DNA of 30,501 bases from Akkermansiaceae bacterium UBA7890. Lineage in GTDB: Bacteria > Verrucomicrobiota > Verrucomicrobiia > Verrucomicrobiales > Akkermansiaceae. Positions within the stretch are counted from its first letter, which is position 1. Each line of letters starts with the position of its first letter. Both the position numbers and the translations under genes were made by a program. Under the pieces are notes generated by a model that worked only from the letters and a program-made list of their open reading frames with translations, was not told where the DNA came from and made no database searches. Below are positions 1 to 7,139 of this stretch, piece by piece. Where the stretch lies: the NCBI GenBank assembly GCA_002501065.1, contig DLRK01000133.1, positions 1 to 30,501 on the forward strand, written 5' to 3'.

Positions 1-33
1 GGCAAGTTGAAATTTATTCGTCTTTCTGGGAGA

Positions 34-582
34 TTAATCGAGATCGATAGCGCTACTCAGATCGCTGGGAGTACTGATGGCTGGCACGAGGGGCGGATGG
101 ATGGGCGGCAGGCCAGGGATAAGGTAGGGTCCATCCAGCGGATTCTTCACGTTGCTAACGATAGCATCACCGGCATTCTTGGCACCACCGACGGGATCAT
201 TCCCCTTCTTGGCCAGGGCTTTTGGATCGAGCTTGGCGAGGATCGCATTGATCTCCTGCAGGGCATCAGGGGCCACCGCAATGGCACAGGTAGTGATGAT
301 GCGCATTTTGTCAGGGGCTGCTTCGATCGCCGTGGCGACGATCTGACCCACGAGCTTACGGTCAGCCTCGGTGGCCACGATGGCGGCCTTGACGACCTCA
401 CAGGAACAGGCGGGGTTGGCGGCAGTTTGCCGTTCAACAATCTCAAGAACGTGGTCAGGCTTGGCGCCGACCAGTTTCTTGACCGTGTCCGACAACTTGG
501 TGCAGTCAGCCTCTTCGGCCATGATGGCCGGCGAGAGGGCCACCGCACACGCAACGATCGCGCAGTAGAAAGTTGATTTCAT
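34..582 (-). CDS. Small secreted helical protein, function unknown
   Basis: The product is 182 residues. The start is the ATG at 582, because it gives a clean signal peptide (residues 1-22, ending SPAIMA) and has AGAAG about 8 bases upstream; the reading frame stays open further upstream only by running into the tRNA gene. The mature part is helical, with cysteines at CSC and TTC. It seems to contain two related units of about 27 residues, one starting LEIVERQTAANP and one starting GQIVATAIEAAP, each with IV near its start and AAxP in the middle. The C-terminal 50 residues are proline-rich and probably disordered. It lies 48 bases downstream of tRNA-Gly(TCC) on the same strand and could be co-transcribed with it. 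I do not recognise a characterised family; export to the periplasm is inferred from the signal peptide only. Confidence 0.75.
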   Translation of the reverse strand: MKSTFYCAIVACAVALSPAIMAEEADCTKLSDTVKKLVGAKPDHVLEIVERQTAANPACSCEVVKAAIVATEADRKLVGQIVATAIEAAPDKMRIITTCAIAVAPDALQEINAILAKLDPKALAKKGNDPVGGAKNAGDAIVSNVKNPLDGPYLIPGLPPIHPPLVPAISTPSDLSSAIDLD

Positions 583-630
583 CGTTATGCTTCTTTTCGT
601 AATACTTTTTCTTTTGGTGCTCCTGTCGAA

Positions 631-704
631 TGGAGCGGGTAAAGGGAATCGAACCCTTATGGCCAGCTTGGAAGGCTGGGGCTTTACCATTAAGCTATAC
701 CCGC
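631..704 (-). tRNA. tRNA-Gly(TCC)
   Basis: On the minus strand the sequence folds as a full cloverleaf. The acceptor stem is GCGGGTA/TACCCGC, the D stem GCTT/AAGC, the anticodon stem CCAGC/GCTGG around loop CTTCCAA (anticodon TCC), and the T stem AAGGG/CCCTT around TTCGATT. The discriminator base is T and the 3' CCA is encoded. It should read GGA and GGG codons. It is divergent from tRNA-Gly(CCC). Confidence 0.96.
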
Positions 705-719
705 TGTCATGGGAAAAAA

Positions 720-746
720 GTTATCTCTCAGGGTTTGGAGCGCCAA
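720..746 (-). promoter_or_regulatory. Possible promoter of tRNA-Gly(TCC)
   Basis: On the minus strand TTGGCG (741-746) is followed after 15 bases by GATAAC (720-725), each matching four of six bases of the sigma70 consensus. It sits 16 bases upstream of the tRNA 5' end in an AT-rich stretch. The spacer is short, so this is a weak prediction. Confidence 0.3.
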
Positions 747-872
747 GGTTTTTCTCATACAATTAAAAGGTGATCGAAAATGGTCAAGAATAGCGAAAAA
801 CATAGGATTCCAGCATTTTTCCGCTTTTAGTTGTTCCCAGATGCCGCTACACCGTGCATCTGTGGTCCTGAC

Positions 873-946
873 GCGGGTGTAGTTCAGTGGTAGAATGCGA
901 GCTTCCCAAGCTTGAGGCGAGGGTTCGATTCCCTTCACCCGCACCA
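873..946 (+). tRNA. tRNA-Gly(CCC)
   Basis: Full cloverleaf: acceptor stem GCGGGTG/CACCCGC, D arm with AGTGGTA, anticodon stem CGAGC/GCTTG (one G-U pair) around loop TTCCCAA (anticodon CCC), T stem GAGGG/CCCTT around TTCGATT, discriminator A and encoded CCA. It should read GGG codons. It shares much of its acceptor and T-arm sequence with the divergent tRNA-Gly(TCC), 168 bases away. Confidence 0.95.
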
Positions 947-1004
947 GAATGACCCGTTTTCCGGGACGGTTTCGGCCTTTTTACGGTGACAGCAAAATTA
1001 CTCG

Positions 1005-1027
1005 CAGGTGGTTGTAGCAACCGCCTG
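1005..1027 (-). terminator. Hairpin closing the rluA-like/NIF3/aag operon
   Basis: A 10-bp stem (CAGGTGGTTG with CAACCGCCTG, one G-U pair) surrounds a 3-base loop. Read on the minus strand it lies about 30 bases past the stop of the glycosylase gene and is followed within 8 bases by AATTTTGC. The T run is short, so it is a moderate candidate for an intrinsic terminator. Confidence 0.5.
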
Positions 1028-1058
1028 GCCGGTAATCCTGACTATCAAATCAACGATT

Positions 1059-1652
1059 CTACTCCGCTCCCGGGCGCACACTGAGGCAGGACGACTCAGC
1101 CCGCACAAATCGCCATTTGCGGTTCACCGCCCTCGAAATGCCCACCCGTCGGCAGGCGATGGGCTCCGTCTGGTGGAGCGCCGTCTCACGGCACAGTGAA
1201 AAGCGGCGGGACTGCAGAACGGGGACCCCATGCAGGGCCCCGTCAATGCCCAGAGCCTTCGTGAGCTTGCCTGGACCCGAGCAGAGATCGACTTCCGCCT
1301 CGCGATGGCGACGGCGTTTCATCCGCGGCAAACCACTCACCGGTTCCAGGGCACGAAAGAGCACGAAGCCATCGCGCTCACCTCCCTTCACGAGCAGGTT
1401 GAAGAGCCAGTGCACTCCGTAATTCAGATAAACATAGGCGGTCCCCGCCTCGTGCTCATCGATGAATCGCCGGGCGCTGGGACGGACATGGGCATGGCAT
1501 GCCGCATCACCCGCGGCCTCGTATGCCTCTGTTTCCACAATTACTCCGGCACAACCCTGCCACTCCAGGCGACAGCCGATTAACTCGCGCGCGCACACGG
1601 TTGGACTTCGTTCGAAGAACCCGTGATCTAACAATGTCGCGCTTCCCTTCAT
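1059..1652 (-). CDS. 3-methyladenine DNA glycosylase, AAG/MPG family
   Basis: The product is 197 residues, normal for bacterial AAG-type glycosylases. These start base-excision repair by flipping out and excising alkylated purines such as 3-methyladenine. Visible family marks are the ETEAY motif at residues 40-44, where E42 matches the catalytic glutamate of human AAG, followed by AACHA, then SGPGKLTKALGI in the middle and a C-terminal RVGISRAVNRKWRF segment. The start is the ATG at 1652, which lies just before conserved sequence. It is the last gene of a three-gene minus-strand run, 38 bases after the NIF3-family gene. Its partners suggest a housekeeping transcript rather than a dedicated alkylation-response operon; no Ada-type regulator is nearby. 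Confidence 0.92.
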   Translation of the reverse strand: MKGSATLLDHGFFERSPTVCARELIGCRLEWQGCAGVIVETEAYEAAGDAACHAHVRPSARRFIDEHEAGTAYVYLNYGVHWLFNLLVKGGERDGFVLFRALEPVSGLPRMKRRRHREAEVDLCSGPGKLTKALGIDGALHGVPVLQSRRFSLCRETALHQTEPIACRRVGISRAVNRKWRFVRAESSCLSVRPGAE

Positions 1653-1690
1653 CGGCGCCCTTCGCTGAGTGCTCCCGGCTGCGATTTCTT

Positions 1691-2446
1691 CTACATTCCC
1701 GTCGGATGCTCGATGAACCGTCCGTCGAGGCTGTATTTTTCCACCAGTAAATCCACCAGCGCACGCACGCCGGAGGTTTCCGTCAGGTAGTGCCCTCCGT
1801 AGAGGACATTGAGTCCCAGCTCCTCAGCCTCGGTATAACTCCAGTGCGGCCCCTCCCCCGTAAGGAAGGTGTCAATCCCGGCCTCCCGGATGGCTGCCAC
1901 CTCCGCACCACCACCTCCGGAGATCACTCCCACGGTTCCGGCTGCACGCGAACCAGCGGCACAGACATGGGGCGGACTGCCCAGCACCTCGGTAACGCGT
2001 GCCGTCAACTGGTCGAGCGATCCCGGGAAGATTCCACGGATGCCCAGCAGCGTCCCCCTCCATTCGAAGAACGGTTCAGTATCCTGCAACTCAAGGGCGG
2101 CAGAGAGGCGCGCGTTATTGCCCAGGACGGGATGAACATCGAGCGGAATGTGCGCGCTGTAGATTGCCAGGCCAGCCTCCATTGCGGTTTTGAACTTTTC
2201 ATAGGTGACACCGGTGACCGGTCGGACTCCGTTCCAGAACATGCCGTGGTGCACCACCAGGAGATCCATCCCCGCTTCAACCGCCTTCTTCACCACCGGG
2301 AGAGAGGCATCAACGGCCGCCGCCACCCGCTGCACCTCCCGCCCTCCCTGCATCTGCAATCCATTCACCGCTCCCGGGTAGTCGGGCACCTCGCCGAGCC
2401 GTAATTCCTCATCGAGAAAAGCGACAATCTCATCCAGGCAGGCCAT
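1691..2446 (-). CDS. NIF3/YbgI family metal-binding protein (GTP cyclohydrolase 1 type 2-like)
   Basis: The product is 251 residues and matches the NIF3 (DUF34, YbgI/YqfO) family, whose members form toroidal hexamers with a dinuclear metal site. The usual name, GTP cyclohydrolase 1 type 2, is weakly supported and the true substrate is unknown. Metal-site motifs visible are the HH pair in VVHHGMFW, HIPLDVHP (the family's HTxLD box, here HIPLD), and GHYLTETSGV near the C-terminus, which supplies H and E ligands. The start at the ATG at 2446 is preferred over upstream in-frame codons because GGGGAGAG lies about 6-8 bases before it and the conserved sequence (ACLDEIVAFLDEEL) begins there. It is 26 bases downstream of the pseudouridine synthase gene and 38 bases upstream of the glycosylase gene, so the three are probably co-transcribed. 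Confidence 0.9.
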   Translation of the reverse strand: MACLDEIVAFLDEELRLGEVPDYPGAVNGLQMQGGREVQRVAAAVDASLPVVKKAVEAGMDLLVVHHGMFWNGVRPVTGVTYEKFKTAMEAGLAIYSAHIPLDVHPVLGNNARLSAALELQDTEPFFEWRGTLLGIRGIFPGSLDQLTARVTEVLGSPPHVCAAGSRAAGTVGVISGGGGAEVAAIREAGIDTFLTGEGPHWSYTEAEELGLNVLYGGHYLTETSGVRALVDLLVEKYSLDGRFIEHPTGM

Positions 2447-2472
2447 GCCCGACTCTCCCCGTTCTTCCCGAG

Positions 2473-3246
2473 CTAGCAATCATCGATGTCACAAAAATCC
2501 CGCAGTTCCGCAGGAAGGGGCGACTCCCACCGCATCCTCCCCTCTTCCCAGGGCACCTCCAGTTTGCTCGCATGCAGGGCCTGCCGGGGCAGGTGCAGGA
2601 TTTCCTCCAGGGCCGGACTCCATCCCGTCTCGATGAACTCAAGGTAGCACTCCTCGGATGGCCCGTAAATCTTGTCCCCTGACAGGGGGTGTCCGAGATG
2701 CGCGAGATGGACGCGGATCTGGTGGGTCCGTCCGGTCTCCGGCACCGCCTGCACTACTGCAAGGCGACCGGCCCTGTTCTCGAAGCGGCGCACTACTTCA
2801 AAGTGCGTGATCGAGGGCCGACCCTCCGGATGAACCATCTGCTTGATCCAGATCCGTGACTCACACACTTCGCCCTGCCGCAGAATCGGCTGCTCCACCT
2901 TCATGTTCTCCCACTCGGGCCATCCCTCCACCACCGCGAGATACTCCTTGCCGATTTCGCGACGCTCCATCGCCTTCCCGAATTGCCGGGCTGCCGCCCG
3001 CGTACGCGACATCAGGACCAGGCCGCTCGTCTCGCGATCGAGCCGGTTCAGAATGCTCAGCGTTCCTCCCTCTTCTCCCTGTTCGGCCAGCCAGGCATTG
3101 ACTTCTCCCAGCAAAGTGGGTTCCGGCTTCTCGTTGGTGGGATGCACGATGAGAGGCGCGGGTTTCTCAACCACCAGCCAGTGTTCCGCCAACTCCACGA
3201 TGTGGATGTCGGTACACACCGCGATCGTTTCCTTCTTCAAACTCAT
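2473..3246 (-). CDS. RluA-family RNA pseudouridine synthase
   Basis: The product is about 257 residues and belongs to the RluA family, which isomerises specific uridines in rRNA or tRNA. The catalytic box reads NRLDRETSGL, with the invariant aspartate in RLD; the first position is usually H, so N is a mild variant. The late family motif GRTHQIRVHLAHLGHPLSGD is complete. There is no S4 domain at the N-terminus, so it is closer to the short RluA/TruC type than to RluD. The RNA target cannot be told from sequence. The ATG at 3246 is chosen because AGGAA lies about 11 bases before it; an upstream TTG at 3282 is less likely. It heads the three-gene operon and is divergent from lpxC-fabZ, with 100 bases between the start codons. 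Confidence 0.9.
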   Translation of the reverse strand: MSLKKETIAVCTDIHIVELAEHWLVVEKPAPLIVHPTNEKPEPTLLGEVNAWLAEQGEEGGTLSILNRLDRETSGLVLMSRTRAAARQFGKAMERREIGKEYLAVVEGWPEWENMKVEQPILRQGEVCESRIWIKQMVHPEGRPSITHFEVVRRFENRAGRLAVVQAVPETGRTHQIRVHLAHLGHPLSGDKIYGPSEECYLEFIETGWSPALEEILHLPRQALHASKLEVPWEEGRMRWESPLPAELRDFCDIDDC

Positions 3247-3346
3247 CTCCGACACGTTCCTGTCCGCGTCTCCATACCCCAATCTCCCCGGAACCCAATG
3301 CCCAATAACACCTTGCCAGCCGCGCCGCGGCTCCTACTCTCCCGCC

Positions 3347-4687
3347 ATGCCCGAGACTTCAATTGTGGCCTCCATCAACACGGACAGGGAATTCACCCTT
3401 GCGGGACCGGCCACACTGGAAGGCACCTCTCTGCACACCGGCCAGAAGGTCACCCTCACCATCAAGCCCGCCCCGGGAGGCCATGGATTCAAGTTCCGCC
3501 GTGTCGACCTGCCGGACAAGCCATTCATCGATGCCGACGTGGGCCGGGTGGAGCAGGTGGAGAGAGCCACCACCCTGGCCTCGGGTTCCGTGCGGGTCCA
3601 TACCGTGGAGCACGTTCTCTCCGCCCTCACCGGGATGGGCGTGGACAATGCCCTCATCGAGATGGATGCCAACGAACCGCCCATCGGCGACGGTTCAGCC
3701 CGGCCCTTCGTGGACCTTGTCAGGAAGGCCGGGTTGGAGGAGCAGGAGTCCCGGCGCAAGACCTGGGAGATCCGCGAGCCGATCCACTTCGACGACAAAA
3801 ATGGATCGCACATCACGATTGTCCCCTACCGCGGGTTTCGCGTCTCGGTCACCAATCTGAGCCACCTTGGCAAGTTCACCCAGTATTTCTCCAGCGAGGT
3901 CACTCCCGAACTCTACGAGAGCGAGATTGCTCCTGCCCGTACCTTCACCTTCTACGAGGACATCAAGCCCCTCCTCGACCAGGGCCTCATCAAGGGGGGA
4001 TCCCTTGAGAACGCAGTGGTCATCCGCGACGAGGAAATTCTCTCCAAGGAACCCATGCGCTTCGACAATGAATTCGCCCGCCACAAGGCTCTCGACCTCA
4101 TCGGCGACCTCGCCCTCGCCGGCAAGCGAATCACCGGTCATGTCATCGCGGTTGCGCCCGGCCACGGTCCCAACACCCGGATGGCCGACATGCTCAGGAA
4201 GGAGTACCAGCGCATGCGCTCCATGGTTCCTCCCTTCAAGCTGCCGGAGAATGAAGCGGTCCTGGACATCAATGACATCTTCCGGATCCTCCCCCACCGG
4301 GCTCCCTTCCTTCTCATCGACCGCGTGATCGACTTCTCCAGCGAGCTCAAGTGCACCGCAGTCAAGAACGTCACCTACAACGAACCCTTTTTCGAGGGGC
4401 ATTTTCCCGACCACCCGATCATGCCCGGGGTGCTGCAACTCGAAGCCATGGCCCAGGCGGCTTCCGTCCTCGTCCTGCGTCTTCCGGACAACGAGGGCAA
4501 GATCGGCTACTTCATGTCCGCCGACCACGTCAAGTTCCGCCGGCCCGTGTTACCCGGCGACACTCTCTTCATCGAGGCGGAAATCGTGAAGATGAAACGC
4601 AGCGTTGGGGTGGCCGCCTGTCAGTGTCTTGTCAACGGCGAGGTAGTTTCCAGTGCCGAACTGAAGTTCGCGGTGGTCGATGCCTGA
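3347..4687 (+). CDS. lpxC-fabZ: Bifunctional LpxC-FabZ: UDP-3-O-acyl-GlcNAc deacetylase / 3-hydroxyacyl-ACP dehydratase
   Basis: A single 446-residue reading frame joins two enzymes. Residues 1 to about 295 are LpxC, the zinc deacetylase that commits to lipid A synthesis. Its motif VHTVEHV gives the catalytic E88 and zinc ligand H89, RHKALDLIGD gives ligands H246 and D250, and H273 corresponds to the general acid. Residues about 305-446 are FabZ, the fatty-acid dehydratase that competes for the same 3-hydroxyacyl-ACP pool. LPHRAPFLLIDRV is followed by GHFPDHPIMPGV with catalytic H352 and by E366 in QLEAMAQ. All active-site residues are present in both halves, so both activities are probably intact. 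The ATG at 3347 starts the conserved LpxC sequence; no Shine-Dalgarno is visible. The stop overlaps the start of the next gene. Fused LpxC-FabZ is well known from Bacteroidota and related lineages. Confidence 0.96.
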   Translation: MPETSIVASINTDREFTLAGPATLEGTSLHTGQKVTLTIKPAPGGHGFKFRRVDLPDKPFIDADVGRVEQVERATTLASGSVRVHTVEHVLSALTGMGVDNALIEMDANEPPIGDGSARPFVDLVRKAGLEEQESRRKTWEIREPIHFDDKNGSHITIVPYRGFRVSVTNLSHLGKFTQYFSSEVTPELYESEIAPARTFTFYEDIKPLLDQGLIKGGSLENAVVIRDEEILSKEPMRFDNEFARHKALDLIGDLALAGKRITGHVIAVAPGHGPNTRMADMLRKEYQRMRSMVPPFKLPENEAVLDINDIFRILPHRAPFLLIDRVIDFSSELKCTAVKNVTYNEPFFEGHFPDHPIMPGVLQLEAMAQAASVLVLRLPDNEGKIGYFMSADHVKFRRPVLPGDTLFIEAEIVKMKRSVGVAACQCLVNGEVVSSAELKFAVVDA

Positions 4688-5465
4688 GACCCGACATCTC
4701 TTGCAGAGCATTTCCCTGTCCCGGGCAATTGCCGCCATCCCGTTATTCCTTGCCCTGCCGGGTTGCCATCTCTTCGTAGCGCAACCAGCCGTCCCCCCCC
4801 GGGATCTGGCCTCTCCGCCACTTCCCGTCCGGTCGAACCATCCCACCCCTCATGCCCCCGGCCCCAGAACCGAACGCCTTCACTTCCGCGTCGATTCCAG
4901 CGCCTCCACCGCACTCATCAGCCTTACCCTCGATCCCATGGCCCTTGCGTCCCGGCGCTCGACCTGCAGCTGCCCGCTCAAGGGAACCGTCACCGGAACA
5001 CTCAACACCTCCGGCCTCGGCACACGCACCTTCACCATCGAAAAAATCGACCTGGCCACCGCGGGTGATGGCCGTCTCGAATTCGATTGGACCCCTCTCA
5101 TCGGAGCGATCAGGATCCTGATCCCCGCCGGCATCCTCACCATCAGGGACCACACCATGCCCCGTGCGATGCCCCTCCAGCAGGACGGACGTTTCTCTCA
5201 TTCCAAATGCCGCTTCCGGGTCGGCGGCACCTGCCAGGTGCAGGGCAGCGGTCTCGTCCTGAGGAAGAAGGTGGGCCAGACCGAAAAAGACCTCACCGTT
5301 GCCCGGAGCGAACCGGTGGTCCTGGCGGGCTCCCTTACCCACCGGGAGAACAGGTGGATCCTGGACATTCCCTCCGCCGTCATGAAGGACCGCTTTGAAG
5401 TCGACGAGGAGGGAACCATCCTTGACCTCATCTTCACCGGCAGCATTACCGCGGTGGAAAAGTAG
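4680..5465 (+). CDS. Putative lipoprotein, function unknown, coupled to lpxC-fabZ
   Basis: The product is 261 residues. A hydrophobic N-terminal segment ends in LALPGC, a lipobox with C29 as the expected lipidated residue, followed by a proline-rich linker to about residue 65. The remainder reads as alternating beta-strand sequence (residues about 67-260) without a family I recognise; a beta-barrel or lipocalin-like fold is possible but not shown. The ATG at 4680 overlaps the lpxC-fabZ stop by 8 bases (ATGCCTGA), and no other in-frame Met occurs for more than 80 codons, so the start is firm. The overlap suggests translational coupling and a role linked to the envelope, perhaps in handling lipid A or fatty acids. 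That role is inference from position only. A small inverted repeat (CCACCT-C-AGGTGG, 5475-5487) follows the stop but has no T run. Confidence 0.75.
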   Translation: MPETRHLLQSISLSRAIAAIPLFLALPGCHLFVAQPAVPPRDLASPPLPVRSNHPTPHAPGPRTERLHFRVDSSASTALISLTLDPMALASRRSTCSCPLKGTVTGTLNTSGLGTRTFTIEKIDLATAGDGRLEFDWTPLIGAIRILIPAGILTIRDHTMPRAMPLQQDGRFSHSKCRFRVGGTCQVQGSGLVLRKKVGQTEKDLTVARSEPVVLAGSLTHRENRWILDIPSAVMKDRFEVDEEGTILDLIFTGSITAVEK

Positions 5466-5609
5466 GATCGAAGGCCACCTCAGGTGGTTGTCCAGGCGGG
5501 GTGCATGAGAGGCCTCGCCCCTCGGCGCCTTGCCAAAGACAAATAGCCGGACGGGATTCTGAATCAGGCCGGCACCTCCTCCATCCTGCTGTCGCGGCAC
5601 CCTCCGACT

Positions 5610-7106
5610 TCAGGAGAGAGCCTCCTTCAACACACGGCCATGCACGTTTGTAAGGCGTCTCTCAATCCCGTTATGATAATAACTGAGCCGCTCGTGATCG
5701 AGACCGAGAATATGGAGAATCGTGGCATAGAAGTCGTGGACTGTCACCATGTCCTTCACCGCCTTGTAACTGAAGTCATCTGTCGAACCGTAGCTGAAGG
5801 GGGCTTTCACCCCCGCTCCCGCCAACCAGGTGGTGAATCCGCTGGGGTTGTGATCGCGTCCGCTGGCCCCCTTCTGGAAGGTCGGCATGCGGCCGAATTC
5901 GGAACAGAAAACCACCAGGGTGTTCTCTAACAGTCCGCGTGCCTTGAGGTCCTTCAGGAGCGCGGCGGTGGGTTGATCAAGAACCGGACCGTGAACACCA
6001 TACTGCTTCTCGATGGACTTGTGCCCGTCCCAGTTGCTCACCCCTTCTCCTCCGGTCTGGTAAGCTCCGTTGAAAAGCTGCACAAACCGCACCCCTTTCT
6101 CGATCAGGCGTCGGGCCAGGATGCAGTTGCGTCCATAGGACGCCCGGAGGTTCTCGATCCTGCTCCCGGCATCATCCACCGCGTAGGCCTTGAGAACATG
6201 GGCCGGCTCCCTGCTCAGGTCGGTCACCTCGGGAATGCTCAACTGCATACGCGCGGCAAGTTCGTAACTCGCGATCCTGGCTGCCAGCTCCGAGTCTCCC
6301 TCGTAGTTCCTGAGATGACGCCCGTTCTGCCGCTCAAGGAAGGCGCGCGTAGCCTCATCGGTGGATTTTGTGATCCCTTTCGGCGTAGCCAGGTTGCTCA
6401 GGGGCTTGGCGGCATTGAAGGCCGTGCCCTGGAAGGCGGCCGGGAGGAAGCCTGAACCCCAGCAATTGACGCTCGACTGCGGCGTACCGCGCACATCCGG
6501 AATGGCAACATAGGCGGGCAGATCCTCGGTCTCACTTCCCAGGGCATAGGTCGTCCACGCCCCCGCACTCGGGAACCCATCCAGGGTGAAGCCGGTGCAC
6601 ATGAAGTTCTCTCCCGGTCCATGCGTATTGGTCTTCCCCACCATGGAATGGATGAAGCACATCTCGTCCGCCAGGGAACCGAGCTGCGGCACCAGCTCCG
6701 ACACCATCTTCCCGCTCTGGCCACGCGGCTTGAACTCCCACGGACTTCTGGTGAGGTTGCCCTGTTGCCCCTGAAAGGTGACCAGCTTCTCCCCACCCGG
6801 CAACGGCTGCCCGTGCCGCCTGACGAGCTCCGGCTTGTAGTCGAAGGTATCGATCTGACTGATCGCGCCCGAACAGAAGATCATGAGCACCTGTTTGGCC
6901 CTGGGTTCGAAATGTGGCTTGCGGGCCGCGTGTGGATTGGCGGCATTGATGGTCGGTCGAATGGGTATCTTCCCGGGAGCGCTCTCGCGTTCAGCGGCCA
7001 GCAATCCGTCGCGGCTCAACAGGGAGGCAAGGGCAACACCTCCAAGTCCGTTCGCGGTATGCGAAAAGAAGTTGCGACGGTCTAACAGATTACGGGTATT
7101 GATCAT
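5610..7106 (-). CDS. DUF1501 family exported protein (copy A)
   Basis: The product is 498 residues. DUF1501 proteins have an alkaline-phosphatase/sulfatase-like fold and are numerous in Planctomycetes and Verrucomicrobia; their reaction is not established. The N-terminus has a Tat-like signal, RRNFFS followed by a hydrophobic stretch with GLGGVALASLL. Family landmarks include MIFCSGAISQIDTFDYKP, the middle segment VRFVQLFNGAYQTG, and WDGHKSIEKQYGVHGP followed by VVFCSEFGRMPT and GRDHNPSGFTTWLAGAGV. The region ends with VHDFYATILHILGLDHERL. The gene starts 33 bases after the upstream PSD1 gene, and the same two-gene order is repeated at 10097-14782 on the other strand. The two proteins are therefore likely partners in one exported system. 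The start is the ATG at 7106. Confidence 0.9.
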   Translation of the reverse strand: MINTRNLLDRRNFFSHTANGLGGVALASLLSRDGLLAAERESAPGKIPIRPTINAANPHAARKPHFEPRAKQVLMIFCSGAISQIDTFDYKPELVRRHGQPLPGGEKLVTFQGQQGNLTRSPWEFKPRGQSGKMVSELVPQLGSLADEMCFIHSMVGKTNTHGPGENFMCTGFTLDGFPSAGAWTTYALGSETEDLPAYVAIPDVRGTPQSSVNCWGSGFLPAAFQGTAFNAAKPLSNLATPKGITKSTDEATRAFLERQNGRHLRNYEGDSELAARIASYELAARMQLSIPEVTDLSREPAHVLKAYAVDDAGSRIENLRASYGRNCILARRLIEKGVRFVQLFNGAYQTGGEGVSNWDGHKSIEKQYGVHGPVLDQPTAALLKDLKARGLLENTLVVFCSEFGRMPTFQKGASGRDHNPSGFTTWLAGAGVKAPFSYGSTDDFSYKAVKDMVTVHDFYATILHILGLDHERLSYYHNGIERRLTNVHGRVLKEALS

Positions 7107-7139
7107 GACCTAGGAAGGGTGCCGACGCCCATGACAGCT

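Noticed and set aside
690..944. Open frame reading GIEPSPQAWEARILPLNYTR on the minus strand
   Set aside because: It is antisense to tRNA-Gly(CCC); this peptide is a familiar artefact of translating the reverse strand of tRNA genes.
3695..4528. 277-codon minus-strand open frame inside lpxC-fabZ
   Set aside because: It is a GC-driven shadow with the acidic, valine-rich composition typical of reversed coding sequence.
5475..5487. CCACCT-C-AGGTGG after the lipoprotein gene as a terminator
   Set aside because: The stem is very short and no T run follows, so it is not listed as a terminator.
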